DNA from: Nocardioides sp.
GTDB taxonomy: Bacteria; Actinomycetota; Actinomycetes; Propionibacteriales; Nocardioidaceae
Reading direction: 5' to 3'
Assembly (NCBI RefSeq): GCF_030019515.1
Contig: NZ_JASEEQ010000012.1
Location: 62,001-126,000 of the forward strand
DNA: 64,000 nucleotides
Part shown: piece after piece, positions 49,880-58,610 of the stretch
Numbering within the stretch: the stretch's first letter is position 1
How the letters are laid out: each line of letters begins with the position of its first letter
Program-made: the position numbers and the translations under genes
The notes under the pieces: model-generated
Databases searched by the model: none
What the model saw: the letters and a program-made list of their open reading frames with translations, nothing else
What the model was told of the DNA's origin: nothing

Positions 49880-50455
49880 ATGGACGACCCCGCCTCACCG
49901 CCTGTGCCCGCCGGCTCGGCCCCGCGAGCTCGCGTGGACCCGACGTTCGCGTGGACCGCGGCCACCTTGCCGCTCGCCTACGTCCCGATCGCGTACTTCG
50001 CGCCGGCCGCAGCGGTGGCCACCGGCGGCGTCCTGGCCCTGGCGGCCGCGGTCAGCTGCGTCCTGGACCACCGCCGGGTCCGGGCCGCCGTCGACGGCAG
50101 CGGCCGCGACTTCCCGCCCGTCAGCGTGCTGATCCCGTTCCTCTACCTGGTCCTCCGCACGATCAGGATCAAGTCGACGCCGGCGATCCCGGTTGTGGGG
50201 GTCGCCGCGATCGGGCTGGTGATCCTCGGCCAGCTGACGTTCGCGCAGATCGTCCAGTTCCAGGGCGACTCCATCGAGGCCGACATCGCGAAGTGGGCAC
50301 GCGAACAGGGCGCCACCAGTGCCCACGTGGAGTGCCCGAACAAGATGATCCGCGCCGATCAGGAGGTCACCTGCATCGTCTCCGCCGGCGGCCAGCAGGC
50401 ACCCGTGACCGTCAAGATCGGCGACGACGGCTACTACTGGTGGAACTGGGCGTAA
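49880..50455 (+). CDS. Membrane protein with DUF4333-like C-terminal domain
   Basis: A 191-aa protein. Three to four hydrophobic segments (TAATLPLAYVPIAYFAPAAA; VGVAAIGLVILGQLTFAQIV) are followed by an extracytoplasmic domain, HVECPNKMIRADQEVTCIVS and VKIGDDGYYWW. The Cys pair and pattern fit DUF4333, common in actinobacterial surface proteins. This looks more host-like than phage-like and may be cargo that alters the envelope. Confidence 0.72.
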   Translation: MDDPASPPVPAGSAPRARVDPTFAWTAATLPLAYVPIAYFAPAAAVATGGVLALAAAVSCVLDHRRVRAAVDGSGRDFPPVSVLIPFLYLVLRTIRIKSTPAIPVVGVAAIGLVILGQLTFAQIVQFQGDSIEADIAKWAREQGATSAHVECPNKMIRADQEVTCIVSAGGQQAPVTVKIGDDGYYWWNWA

Positions 50456-50484
50456 CCGCACCCGCCAGAGCGAACGCGCCCCGC

Positions 50485-50655
50485 TCAGCCGTCGCCGTTG
50501 TGGTCGTCCCCGAACTGGCGGATGTACCGCTCGAGCGCACGGATCACGACCGCGGTCACGTTCTCGCCGCGGTCGGCCGCGATGCGCCGTGCCTCCTGCC
50601 AGATCTCGTCGGGGATCCGCAGCGTCCTGTTCGGCGTCGCGGGCTGGTTCGGCAC
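50485..50655 (-). CDS. Ribbon-helix-helix DNA-binding protein
   Basis: A 56-codon gene missed by length cut-offs. RTLRIPDEIWQEARRIAADR then GENVTAVVIRALERYIRQFG is a clear CopG/Arc-type ribbon-helix-helix: one basic beta-strand and two helices. GTG start at 50655. It lies 61 bp downstream of the integrase gene on the same strand. It could regulate integration or act as an excision factor. Confidence 0.75.
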   Translation of the reverse strand: MPNQPATPNRTLRIPDEIWQEARRIAADRGENVTAVVIRALERYIRQFGDDHNGDG

Positions 50656-50716
50656 TCACCGGACGCTAGGACCAGGTGTATTTGCACCCGGTCGTGACGA
50701 CACCCACCGCGGCCGC

Positions 50717-51592
50717 TCAGGCGGCGCGGCGCCGGGCCGGCCGGCCGGCCGTGGCGAGTGGGGGAGACGGGCCGGAGGCTCCGTTGACGATCCCGCGGAG
50801 TCGGTCGTTCTTGACCTTCGTGTAGAGCCGCGTGGTCGCCGGCGACGCGTGTCCGAGGAGCTCCTGGACACCGAAGATGTCGTGTCCGGAGGTCTCCTCC
50901 CAGATCGTCGCCGCACGGTGCCGCAGCTTGTGGATCGTCCAGTCGTCGGCCAGCAGCCGGTTGACCAGCTTCCCGACCCACCGCGGCGAGAGGTGGCCGT
51001 GGTCATCACCCGGGAACACCCACCCCGGCGGGAGGGACTGCAGGGTGGCGGCGACGTCGTCGAGCAGCGGGAGGATCCGCTCCTTCCCACCCTTGCCGTG
51101 CACGACCAGCGACCAGCCGTCCAGGTCCTCGAGCAGGTCACGCGAGTGCACGAGCGCGATCTCCCCGCGCCGCATCCCGTGGTCGGCGGCGAGCCGCAGC
51201 ATGAGCCGCTCCCGCGGCCGCGCCGCGGCGAGCGCCGGCAGGTACACGGAGTCCGGCGCCGGCCGCGGGTTCGGCAGCCCGGGCTTCACCTTCGGCAGCG
51301 CCAGGGCCGGCGAGGACCCGATGTGACCGGACTCGGCGCCCCACCGGTAGAAGCCGCGCAGCGTGGTCCGGTACGCCCGACGGGTCTCGTTCGCCCACTG
51401 CTGCGACGCGAACCACGACAGCAGCTCGGGGCCGGTGACCTCCCAGGGGCTCTCGATCCCGATGCTGCGGGCGGTGCGCTGCAGATGCTGGCGCCGGGTG
51501 TAGGCGGTCTGGGACGAGTTCCCCTGCGCGAGGTTCCAGAGGATCCAGGCATCGATCGCGGCCAGCCACGCCGCGGAAACGTGAGCGCTCAT
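50717..51592 (-). CDS. int: Prophage tyrosine integrase
   Basis: A 291-aa integrase: Arg141 (HGMRRGEI), Lys167 (HGKGGKER), His221 and Arg224 (HKLRHR), His248 (GHAS) and Tyr257 (TTRLYTKV). Residues about 10-90 are the core-binding domain. The ATG at 51592 is chosen because upstream codons only shadow a repeat-rich leader. It is 0.7 kb from attR and reads away from it. In the phage circle it would be the last gene downstream of the full-length repressor frame and two small genes. Confidence 0.93.
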   Translation of the reverse strand: MSAHVSAAWLAAIDAWILWNLAQGNSSQTAYTRRQHLQRTARSIGIESPWEVTGPELLSWFASQQWANETRRAYRTTLRGFYRWGAESGHIGSSPALALPKVKPGLPNPRPAPDSVYLPALAAARPRERLMLRLAADHGMRRGEIALVHSRDLLEDLDGWSLVVHGKGGKERILPLLDDVAATLQSLPPGWVFPGDDHGHLSPRWVGKLVNRLLADDWTIHKLRHRAATIWEETSGHDIFGVQELLGHASPATTRLYTKVKNDRLRGIVNGASGPSPPLATAGRPARRRAA

Positions 51593-51663
51593 CCTTCGGA
51601 CGGTAGTGGTCCCTATCACAGTCGGAGAGGGCAGCCCCCAGGAGGTAGCGCCGGGGGCTCTGC

Positions 51664-51873
51664 TCACGCGGCGGCTGGGCGGCTCGCGGCCGCCGCCCGG
51701 ACCCGCGCGGGGCTGGGTCGGCCCTCGCGGTGCGCGGCGAGCTCGCAGTGCTCGGGGCACTCCCCGCAGATGTGGTCCTCGGCCCGCCGGTTCTCCGCCC
51801 CGCACCAGCAGGTCTCAGGCAGGATCCGTCGCACCGGATAGATCTCGTTGAACTCGTTGATGGTCACCTTCAC
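51664..51873 (-). CDS. Small zinc-finger protein in int cassette
   Basis: A 69-aa protein with TCWCGAENRRAEDHICGECP and EHCELAAH, a likely zinc ribbon. GTG start overlaps the stop of the upstream gene (GTGA). Basic tail. May assist integration or excision. Confidence 0.66.
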   Translation of the reverse strand: MKVTINEFNEIYPVRRILPETCWCGAENRRAEDHICGECPEHCELAAHREGRPSPARVRAAAASRPAAA

Positions 51874-52046
51874 ACCCCCAGCAGCCGGTTTCGGATCTCG
51901 CGGCGTAGGCCCTCGCGCTCAGCGACCAGGTCCTCGAACTCCTCGACCGAGAGGCTCGGGTCCTTCGTGCCACGCTCGACTGCCGACACAGCTTCCAGGA
52001 ACGCCGTCACGATGTCCGGGCCCCGGGTCGTGCTCGTGGTCGTCAT
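51870..52046 (-). CDS. Small helical protein in int cassette
   Basis: A 58-aa acidic helical protein (DIVTAFLEAVSAVERGTKDP; EEFEDLVAEREGLRREIRNR). The ATG at 52046 overlaps the stop of the repressor's phage-form reading frame, and GAGGAG precedes it. Role unknown. Confidence 0.66.
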   Translation of the reverse strand: MTTTSTTRGPDIVTAFLEAVSAVERGTKDPSLSVEEFEDLVAEREGLRREIRNRLLGV

Positions 52047-52310
52047 GCAGACTCCTCGGAACGGTGGGAACGGAAGGCGAGGACGAGGCCCGGCCCGTGG
52101 CCGTGCACTGCGGGCTCGTGCGAGCACCCCGGCCGGGCCTCGCCCGTGGATCCGAGGCGACGGCGCGCGGGCATGGGGATGACAACGCCCATCCGGCCGG
52201 CGGTCTCGGACGCCGCGGCAGTGGCGGCCGCGGGCGTCTCGGCGAGCGCGGGAACCACGCTCAGCGGGTACATATCAGAAGGTTTGGGGTTCGAATCCCT
52301 ACGGGCGCGC
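52043..52310 (-). other. Displaced 3' part of the phage-form repressor reading frame
   Basis: On the minus strand this segment carries the attachment core in the same reading phase as the repressor at 8706-9056 (RARRDSNPKPSD) and continues as MYPLSVVPALAETPAAATAA and on to RSHRSEESA. It stops at TGA 52043-52045, overlapping the ATG of the next cassette gene. Joining it to the repressor by excision gives one 191-aa frame. In the lysogen it lacks the repressor's start; an ATG at 52273 could allow independent translation of 76 aa. Confidence 0.8.
52274..52310. other. attR (37-bp core)
   Basis: Identical to 8712-8748. It is an orphan 3' half of tRNA-Arg, without the 5' half, as expected at the distal end of an element that inserted into a tRNA gene. 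Confidence 0.95.
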
Positions 52311-52330
52311 CGAGTACGACCGGATCCGAC

Positions 52331-52368
52331 ACGGCTCCCGGACGGCGAATCCGCCGGCCAGGGGCCGT
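52331..52368 (+). terminator. Original host terminator of tRNA-Arg, displaced by integration
   Basis: ACGGCTCC (52331-52338) pairs with GGGGCCGT (52361-52368), enclosing an inner GGCG-AATC-CGCC hairpin, followed by TCGTCATTCCCC. In the empty site it would lie about 20 bp past the tRNA 3' end. Confidence 0.6.
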
Positions 52369-52437
52369 TCGTCATTCCCCGCCCTGCCCGGTCCGTCCCT
52401 CTCGTCACTCCGCTGCCGTCGGCTCGTTGCCAGCGGC

Positions 52438-54960
52438 ATGGGGTCTCGACCGTCGCTGCCTGCCGTCCTCCTGGCCGTCCTGCTCGCGCTGTCCACGACC
52501 GTCCCGGCGGACGCGTCGTCCGCCGCGAGCCAGCCGGCGTCGAGGTCCCAGGCCGGCGACGGGGCGAGCGATCCCACCAGCCTCGTCAACGTCTTCACCG
52601 GCACCCTGTCCGGCCAGCCCGACTTCGGCACCGGTGGTGGCGCCGGCAACACCTTCCCCGGCGCCGTCGCCCCCTTCGGGATGCTCCAGTGGAGCCCCGA
52701 CACGGTGCCGTCGCTGGACAACTTCACCGGTCGGTACACCTACTCCGACTCGCGGATCCGCGGCTTCAGCCTCACCCACCTGAGCGGTGCCGGCTGCGCC
52801 GCCTTCGGCGACGTCCCGATCCTGCCGGTGGCCGGGACGATCGACTCCTCGCCGGTCAGTGGCCTGTCCGCCGACTACCGCGCGGACCTGCTGCCGACGT
52901 TCAGCCACGAGCACGAGCACGCCGGCCCCGGGCGGTACGCCGTGACCCTCGACCCCGGGACCGACCGCGCGGTGGATGTCGAGCTCGCCGCGCGCACGCG
53001 CGCCGGTGCCGGGCGCTTCCACTTCGCCGGTGACCGCGGCACCTTCCTCGTCAACGCCGGCGGCAGCTCGATGGCCGACACTCTCGCCGAGGTCGACGTC
53101 GACCCCGGCCGTCGTACCGTCAGCGGCACCAGCGGCAGCGGCGCCTTCTGCTACCAGGACAGCCGCTACACCCTGCACTTCGCGATCACCTTCGACCGGC
53201 CCTTCGACTCCTACGGCACCTGGACCAAGGCGGTCCTGTCCCCCGGGTCCACGAGTGCCCGGGACCTCGGCGCCGACCCGCGGCTGAAGTACCAACAGCT
53301 CCAAGGACTGCCCAAGCAGCTGCCCGGCGACCCGTCCGGCACCGCCCAGGCCGGCGCGTACGTCGGCTTCGACACGGCCGCGGACCACGAGGTCCGGGCC
53401 AAGGTCGCGGTCTCCTTCGTCAGCGTCGACGGCGCCCGCCGGAACCTCGAGCGCGAGATCGGCGAACGCGGCTTCGGCGAGGTCCGCGCGCTGGCCGGCG
53501 CCGCGTGGCGCCGGGCGCTCTCCCGGATCGCGGTCCGCGGCAACACCCGCGAGGAGCGCCGTACCTTCTACACCGCGCTGTACCACGCGCTCATCCACCC
53601 CAGCACGTTCGACGACGTCGACGGCTCCTACCTGGGCATGGACGGCGAGGTCCACCACACCTCCCGGACCAAGTACGCCAACTTCTCCGGGTGGGACGTC
53701 TACCGCAGCCAGGTGCCGCTCCTGGCCATGGTCTGGCCGCGCCGCGCGGCCGACCTGGCGCAGTCCCTGGTGCTGGACGCCCGCCAGAGCGGCTGGCTGC
53801 CGAAGTGGCCGGTCGCGGCCGCCCACACCGGGATGATGGTCGGTGACCCGGCACCCATCAGCCTGGCCGGCATCAGCGCACTGGGCGCGACCGGCTTCGA
53901 CCGGCGCGCGGCCCTCGACGCCATGGTGAAGGCCGCCACGGCCCAGGGCAGCAGCGCGAACTCGCGGTACGTCGAGCGGCCCGGGCAGGACGACTACCTG
54001 GCACGCGGCTACATCCCCTACGAGCGCGACACCGGCGTCTACTCGACCTTCATCGACCCGGGCCTGGTGTGGGGGCCGACCGCCACGACGCTCGAGTACG
54101 CCGTCGCCGACTTCGCCATCGCGCGGTTCGCGGCCGAGCTGTGCCGACGCGACGGCGACTGCCGGCCCGAGAGGCGGGCCATCGCCCGCCGGTCGGCCTC
54201 CTGGCGCAACGTCGTCAACCCCGACACCGGGGTGGCGCAGTCGCGCTCGGTGACCGGCGACTGGGTGGACCAGGACCCCGCCGACGGGACCGGGTTCGTG
54301 GAGGGCAACGGCGCGCAGTACACCTGGCTGGTGCCGCAGGACCCCGCCGGTCTCTTCGAGCGCATCGGCGGGCCGGTCGCGGCCCGCCGCGAGCTGGACC
54401 GCTTCTTCGCGAGGCTCAACGCCGGCCCGACCGCGCCGCACGCGTTCCTCGGCAACGAGCCGACCTCCGGTGCGCCCCACCTGTTCCACTGGCTCGGGCG
54501 CCCGGCCACGACCCAGCGCATCATCGACCGAGCCCTCTCCGACCTGTTCGGCGCGACCGTCGACGGACTTCCCGGGAACGACGACCTCGGGCAGATGTCG
54601 GCGTGGTACGTGCTGAACGCGATCGGCCTCTATCCGGCCGTGCCGGGCACCGACGTGCTCACCGTGCTCGCGCCCCGGTTCCGCCGCGTGACGCTCGACC
54701 TGCCCGGCGCCGACCTGACGATCCGGCTCACTCCCGGCTCTCCGGTCCGCGGGACCGGCCGCGCGGTGCGTGTGGTGCGGCTCGACGGGCACGAGTCACA
54801 GCGCTCGTGGTTGCCGTACGCGGAGCTGAGGTGCGGCGGTCGACTCGACGTCGCCGTCGGCGAGGCCAACGGCTGGGGACGCGCCGTGCGGAACCGCCCA
54901 CCGTCCTTCGGGCCGGACGACATCGGCCGGATGCTGCCCCGCCGCCCGGCCTGCAGCTGA
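52438..54960 (+). CDS. Secreted glycoside hydrolase family 92 (alpha-mannosidase type)
   Basis: An 840-aa exoenzyme. Residues 1-28 are a Sec signal peptide (LPAVLLAVLLALSTTVPADA). GH92 signatures follow: VNVFTGT near residue 45, GGGAGNTFPGAVAPFGM, IRGFSLTHLSGAGC, and toward the C-terminus GNDDLGQMSAWYVLNAIGLY PAVPG, which carries the catalytic acidic residues. GH92 enzymes are calcium-dependent exo-alpha-mannosidases acting on alpha-1,2, 1,3 or 1,6 mannosides. Length fits the family. It is the first host gene right of the prophage and lies near a LacI gene and an amylase. Confidence 0.9.
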   Translation: MGSRPSLPAVLLAVLLALSTTVPADASSAASQPASRSQAGDGASDPTSLVNVFTGTLSGQPDFGTGGGAGNTFPGAVAPFGMLQWSPDTVPSLDNFTGRYTYSDSRIRGFSLTHLSGAGCAAFGDVPILPVAGTIDSSPVSGLSADYRADLLPTFSHEHEHAGPGRYAVTLDPGTDRAVDVELAARTRAGAGRFHFAGDRGTFLVNAGGSSMADTLAEVDVDPGRRTVSGTSGSGAFCYQDSRYTLHFAITFDRPFDSYGTWTKAVLSPGSTSARDLGADPRLKYQQLQGLPKQLPGDPSGTAQAGAYVGFDTAADHEVRAKVAVSFVSVDGARRNLEREIGERGFGEVRALAGAAWRRALSRIAVRGNTREERRTFYTALYHALIHPSTFDDVDGSYLGMDGEVHHTSRTKYANFSGWDVYRSQVPLLAMVWPRRAADLAQSLVLDARQSGWLPKWPVAAAHTGMMVGDPAPISLAGISALGATGFDRRAALDAMVKAATAQGSSANSRYVERPGQDDYLARGYIPYERDTGVYSTFIDPGLVWGPTATTLEYAVADFAIARFAAELCRRDGDCRPERRAIARRSASWRNVVNPDTGVAQSRSVTGDWVDQDPADGTGFVEGNGAQYTWLVPQDPAGLFERIGGPVAARRELDRFFARLNAGPTAPHAFLGNEPTSGAPHLFHWLGRPATTQRIIDRALSDLFGATVDGLPGNDDLGQMSAWYVLNAIGLYPAVPGTDVLTVLAPRFRRVTLDLPGADLTIRLTPGSPVRGTGRAVRVVRLDGHESQRSWLPYAELRCGGRLDVAVGEANGWGRAVRNRPPSFGPDDIGRMLPRRPACS

Positions 54961-55069
54961 CACCAGCACCTAGCTTCGCTAGGGGGACCGTCGCCCGGGA
55001 CCGCGTCTCGGCGCATCGTGACCTTCGTCCCTGCCCACGGCCCGGCCGGGTGACCAGAGTGGACCCGGC

Positions 55070-55379
55070 ATGACCATGGTGCTGCACCCGACGTTCCACC
55101 GCGACCGGGACGAGTCCTGCGTGGTCGCGGCCGACGTGGCAGTGGCCGCGCGGCTGGCGGTGCCGCTCGGCAATCTGCGCGGCACCGCCCGCGTTCTACG
55201 TCGTCGAGTGCGTCAGCGTGGCCAGCGACCAATGGTGGGGCGTGCGTGCCGATCCCGACCATTCGGCGGTGGCCTCGATGAGTGCCGTGCCCGGAGGCCT
55301 GGCCGTGGCCGCGCTCGCCGCCGTACCGTTGCTCTGGCTGCTGGCCCGCCTCCACGGCGCCGCCCGAGCCACCGGCTGA
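55070..55379 (+). pseudogene. Small membrane protein gene split by a probable one-base frameshift
   Basis: From the ATG at 55070 (or GTG 55079) the frame has coding-like codon use up to LAVPLGNLRGTA. It then turns Arg-rich at the CCC run 55188-55190, while the +1 frame becomes coding-like: AFYVVECVSVASDQWWGVRA, and after a short stretch a transmembrane helix (LAVAALAAVPLLWLLARL), ending at TGA 55377-55379. Removing one C would restore a ~103-aa protein. This is a genuine frameshift mutation or a sequencing error in a homopolymer. Confidence 0.6.
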
Positions 55380-55494
55380 GCCAGGCGCCCGGCGCTCAGG
55401 TCAGGTCGGATCGGACCCGGCCGATGGGCCCCCCGCGACGAGCGTGGATCGGGCGACGGCCGAGTTGGCGAGCGGGCTGACAGGGGTGGATGCC

Positions 55495-57144
55495 ATGGAC
55501 CAGAGCGAGCGCCTGCGCCGCGCGTTGCGTCCCTTCGCCTGGGTGGATGGCGATCCGGACCCGCGCGGCCTGCAGGCGGGCTTCGTGCTGCTGGTGGTCC
55601 TGGACCGGCTGCTCCGTCGGGCCGGCGGCGTCCCTCTGGGTGACGGGAACTGGCCGTTGCGCGGGGCGGCGCTGGCGCTCCTGATCCTGCTCGTGGTGAT
55701 GGTCCTCCCGAGGTCGTGGCGTCGTACGCCGGTGATCGCGGCGCTCGCCGTCGCCGATCTCGGCGTCGTCGGTGTCAGCTCGCTCGGGCCACAGGACGGC
55801 GGCACGTCCCTGCTGGTGGTGCTGCCCGCCCTCTGGCTGGGCAACCGGCTGCGGATGCCCGGGGCGCTGATCACGGTGGCCGGATCCCTGCTGCTGATCA
55901 CCCTCCCGTCCCTGGCGGTCCACGGTCTCGAAGGCGAAGGGTTGTCCCGCGCGGTCCCGATGCCGGTCGCCGCCGGCCTGGTTGCGCTGGCGCTGGCCGC
56001 CGGCTTGGACCTTGCCGAGCTGGCCCGTCGTCAGGCCGAGGAGGGCGAGCAGCGGTTGCAGCGGACCCTCGAGACCCTCGAGGCGGAACGCCAGACCTCC
56101 CAGGAGGTGTTCGACGGTGCCGACGTCGGCCTGATGCTCCTCGACGAGCGCGGTCGGCTGGTGGGCATGAACCGTCGCTACGAGGAGTTCATCAGGCTCT
56201 CCCTCCCCGGCGACGACCTGCCCTGGCCGGGCGACACCTTCGCCGCCGACGGGACCACCCGGCTCACGGCGGACCAGCTGCCCAGTGCCCGGGCGGCGCG
56301 CGGCGAGGAGTTCGAGGACTACCGGATGTGGTCCGGCGCCGACCCCGCGACCCGGCGGGCGGTCTCGGTGTCGGGTCGCCGCTCCGTCAGCCCGGCCGGC
56401 AACGTCGTGGGGGCGGTGGTGGCGGCGACCGACATCACCGAGCTGATGCGGGCGCTGGCCGTCAAGGAGGAGTTCGTCGCCACCGTCTCCCACGAGCTGC
56501 GCACGCCCCTGACCTCGATCGTCGGCTATGTCGCCATCCTGCTCGAGGACGACACCCTGTCGGCCCAGGCGGTCGCGCAGCTGCGGGTGGTCGAACGCAA
56601 CGCGGCGCGGCTCACCGCCCTGGTCGAGGCGCTCCTGCAGGAGGCACACCACGCGGGCGGGCCCGTGCCCCTCGAGCGCGAGGAGGTCGACCTCGCCCGG
56701 ATCGCGATCGCGAGCGTCGACGCCGCGGCCCCGATGGCCCTGGCGGAGGGCGTCGAGATCGAGTGCGACCTGCGCGGCCCCGTCCTGGTCGTGGCGGACC
56801 CGCAACTGCTCGCACAGGTCGTCGACAACCTGGTGTCCAACGCGATCAAGTACACACCGCGCGGCGGTCGGGCGCGCGTCAGCGTGCGCCGGGACGGCGA
56901 GCGCGTCGAGCTGACGGTCGCCGACAACGGCATCGGCATCTCCGAGGCCGAGCGCGGCCAGCTGTTCACGAGATTCTTCCGGACCCGGGCCGCCACCGAG
57001 TCCGCGATCCAGGGGGTGGGGCTCGGGTTGAGCATCGCCAAGGCGATCGTGGAGAGCCACGGCGGCCGGATCGAGGTCGACAGCGAGTGCGGACGCGGCA
57101 GTGTGTTCCGGGTGTCGTTGCCGGTGGGCACCGAGGCCGGCTGA
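55495..57144 (+). CDS. Membrane sensor histidine kinase with PAS domain
   Basis: A 549-aa kinase. Residues about 30-185 form five to six transmembrane segments (MASE-like sensor). A coiled linker follows and then a PAS domain (about 200-320; FDGADVGLMLLDERGRLVGM). The HisKA box is VSHELRTPLTSIVGY with phospho-accepting His333. The HATPase N box is QVVDNLVSNAIKYTP, G1 is VADNGIGI and G2 is GVGLGLSIAKAIVESHGG. No response regulator gene is adjacent, so it is an orphan here. ATG at 55495 chosen because upstream in-frame sequence belongs to the small frameshifted gene. Confidence 0.93.
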   Translation: MDQSERLRRALRPFAWVDGDPDPRGLQAGFVLLVVLDRLLRRAGGVPLGDGNWPLRGAALALLILLVVMVLPRSWRRTPVIAALAVADLGVVGVSSLGPQDGGTSLLVVLPALWLGNRLRMPGALITVAGSLLLITLPSLAVHGLEGEGLSRAVPMPVAAGLVALALAAGLDLAELARRQAEEGEQRLQRTLETLEAERQTSQEVFDGADVGLMLLDERGRLVGMNRRYEEFIRLSLPGDDLPWPGDTFAADGTTRLTADQLPSARAARGEEFEDYRMWSGADPATRRAVSVSGRRSVSPAGNVVGAVVAATDITELMRALAVKEEFVATVSHELRTPLTSIVGYVAILLEDDTLSAQAVAQLRVVERNAARLTALVEALLQEAHHAGGPVPLEREEVDLARIAIASVDAAAPMALAEGVEIECDLRGPVLVVADPQLLAQVVDNLVSNAIKYTPRGGRARVSVRRDGERVELTVADNGIGISEAERGQLFTRFFRTRAATESAIQGVGLGLSIAKAIVESHGGRIEVDSECGRGSVFRVSLPVGTEAG

Positions 57145-57159
57145 GCCTAGGCTGGCGGG

Positions 57160-57306
57160 ATGAAGACCCGGCTGACCTGTCCGTGCGGCACGACCATCAC
57201 CGGCGCCGACGAGGACGAGCTCGTCGAGCTGACCCAGCAGCACCTCGCCGCCGAGCACCCCGGGATGGAGTACGGACGCGACGAGATCCTGTTCATCGCG
57301 ACCTGA
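57160..57306 (+). CDS. DUF1059-like small protein
   Basis: A 48-aa protein: an N-terminal CPCG motif, then TGADEDELVELTQQHLAAEH and a short terminal strand (DEILFIAT). The CxCG plus H..EH pattern matches DUF1059. ATG lies 15 bp after the kinase stop, so co-transcription is likely. Function unknown. Confidence 0.75.
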   Translation: MKTRLTCPCGTTITGADEDELVELTQQHLAAEHPGMEYGRDEILFIAT

Positions 57307-57328
57307 CCGCCCGGCTCGATCGGGGCGC

Positions 57329-58336
57329 TCAGCCCGGCGGGGCCGTGCTCTCCCGCACGACGAGCGCGGTGGGCAGCACGACGGGCTCCGGCCGGCCGCC
57401 CGAGAGCAGCTCCGCGATCGCGGCGACGGCCGCCCGGCCCTTGTCCGGCACCTCCTGGTGGATCGTCGTGAGAGGCGGGCGGCTGGCGGTCGCGAGCACG
57501 CTGTCGTCGAAGCCGACGACCGAGAGGTCCACGGGCACCCGGAGGCCGAGAGACTCGGCCGCCCGGATCGTCGCGAACGCGAACTCGTCGGAGAAGCAGG
57601 CCACGCCGGTGGGTCGGTCGGCTCGGTCGAGCAGTGACACTGCCGCGTCGTACGCCGCCGAGGGAGGCGCATACGGCGTCGTCACCAACGTCGGCTCCAC
57701 CCCGGCCGGGTCGAGTGCATCGTGCCAGCCGAGCATCCGCTCGTGGGCTGGATAGTTGACGGCGCCCGGGTCGGTCGCGAGGGTGACCAGCCCGATCCGG
57801 CGGTGACCGAGATCGACGAGGTGCTGCGCGGCGAGCCGCGCGCCGCCGCGGTCGTCGACGTTGACCGACGCGATCGCGCCGCGGGTGTCGTGGTCGACGA
57901 CGACCATCGGGATCCGGCGCCGCTCGAGCCAGCCGATGTCGGGCGAGGTCGGGTCGCAGACGTAGACCAGCGCACCGTCGACCGCGACGTCGCGCGCGGG
58001 GACGAACCGATCGTCCGACGAGGCGGGCAGCAGCGTGAGCGCCAGCCCGCGACTGGCGAGCTCGTCGGAGACCGAGGCGAGGAAGACCGCCGAGACGGCG
58101 TCCTCGAAAGCCTCGCTGAGGCTGCCGTTGATCAGCAGGCCGACGGACCCGGTGCGGCCCCGGGCCAGCGCCCGGGCGGCGGGATCGGGCCCGACGTACC
58201 CGAGCTCGTCGGCGGCGGCGAGGATCCGCTCGCGCAGCTCGGCCGAAAGCTGGTCCGGGCGCGAGAACGCGTTGGACACCGTCATCCGGCTGACGCCGAC
58301 TCGGTCGGCGATCGACTGCAGGGTCACCTTGGCCAT
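57329..58336 (-). CDS. LacI family transcriptional regulator
   Basis: A 335-aa protein. Residues 3-50 are the LacI helix-turn-helix and hinge (VTLQSIADRVGVSRMTVSNA, then LGYVGPDPAARALARG). The remainder is the periplasmic-binding-like sensor (SVGLLINGS; VVVDHDTRGAIASVNVDDRG; VVGFDDSVLA). ATG at 58336 chosen as the family start. Near a secreted amylase on the same strand and a glycosidase upstream, it probably senses an oligosaccharide or glucoside and controls nearby genes. Confidence 0.93.
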   Translation of the reverse strand: MAKVTLQSIADRVGVSRMTVSNAFSRPDQLSAELRERILAAADELGYVGPDPAARALARGRTGSVGLLINGSLSEAFEDAVSAVFLASVSDELASRGLALTLLPASSDDRFVPARDVAVDGALVYVCDPTSPDIGWLERRRIPMVVVDHDTRGAIASVNVDDRGGARLAAQHLVDLGHRRIGLVTLATDPGAVNYPAHERMLGWHDALDPAGVEPTLVTTPYAPPSAAYDAAVSLLDRADRPTGVACFSDEFAFATIRAAESLGLRVPVDLSVVGFDDSVLATASRPPLTTIHQEVPDKGRAAVAAIAELLSGGRPEPVVLPTALVVRESTAPPG

Positions 58337-58389
58337 GGCGGACCCAGTATCGCCGCTCCGCCCGGCGGGCGCGGGCCTCACCCGGACCG

Positions 58390-58593
58390 TCAGCTCGGCT
58401 GGCAGGTCCCGACGGGCCGGGGCTCGACCCAGCCGGCGACCGTGCGCAGCTCGCTCGCGATCCGGGCCCGGACCGCGCGGGTCGCGGCCGGGCGCCGAGC
58501 GGGCTCGGTCACGACCGGGGCGTCCGGGCGGGCGCTGGACACGTGCAGGGTGGTGAGCCGGGTGGCGAGGCCGGCGGCCAGGACGTCGTTCAT
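58390..58593 (-). CDS. Small hypothetical protein
   Basis: A 67-aa basic protein (MNDVLAAGLATRLTTLHVSS) just downstream of palindromic operator-like sequences. High-GC codon use is only moderately convincing. Not recognised. Confidence 0.45.
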   Translation of the reverse strand: MNDVLAAGLATRLTTLHVSSARPDAPVVTEPARRPAATRAVRARIASELRTVAGWVEPRPVGTCQPS

Positions 58594-58610
58594 GACGCAT
58601 CACTTTCATT

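Larger units (their letters stand above)
8712..52310. mobile_element. Complete-looking contractile-tailed prophage in tRNA-Arg(ACG)
   Basis: A 43.6-kb element bounded by identical 37-bp repeats. It contains repressor and Cro-like genes, replication genes, HNH, both terminase subunits, portal, protease, capsid, connectors, tail sheath and tube, tape measure, baseplate, fibre, a lysis module and integrase, in canonical order. Presence of sheath, gp25-like, gpJ-like and gpI-like genes indicates a myophage morphotype. No obvious structural gene is broken, so it may be inducible. Confidence 0.95.

Noticed and set aside
52405..54792. 795-codon minus-strand frame opposite the GH92 gene
   Set aside because: The plus strand has a signal peptide and GH92 motifs; the minus frame is a codon-bias shadow.
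55396..57672. 758-codon minus-strand frame opposite the histidine kinase
   Set aside because: Overlaps the clear kinase motifs and the LacI gene end; no domain seen.
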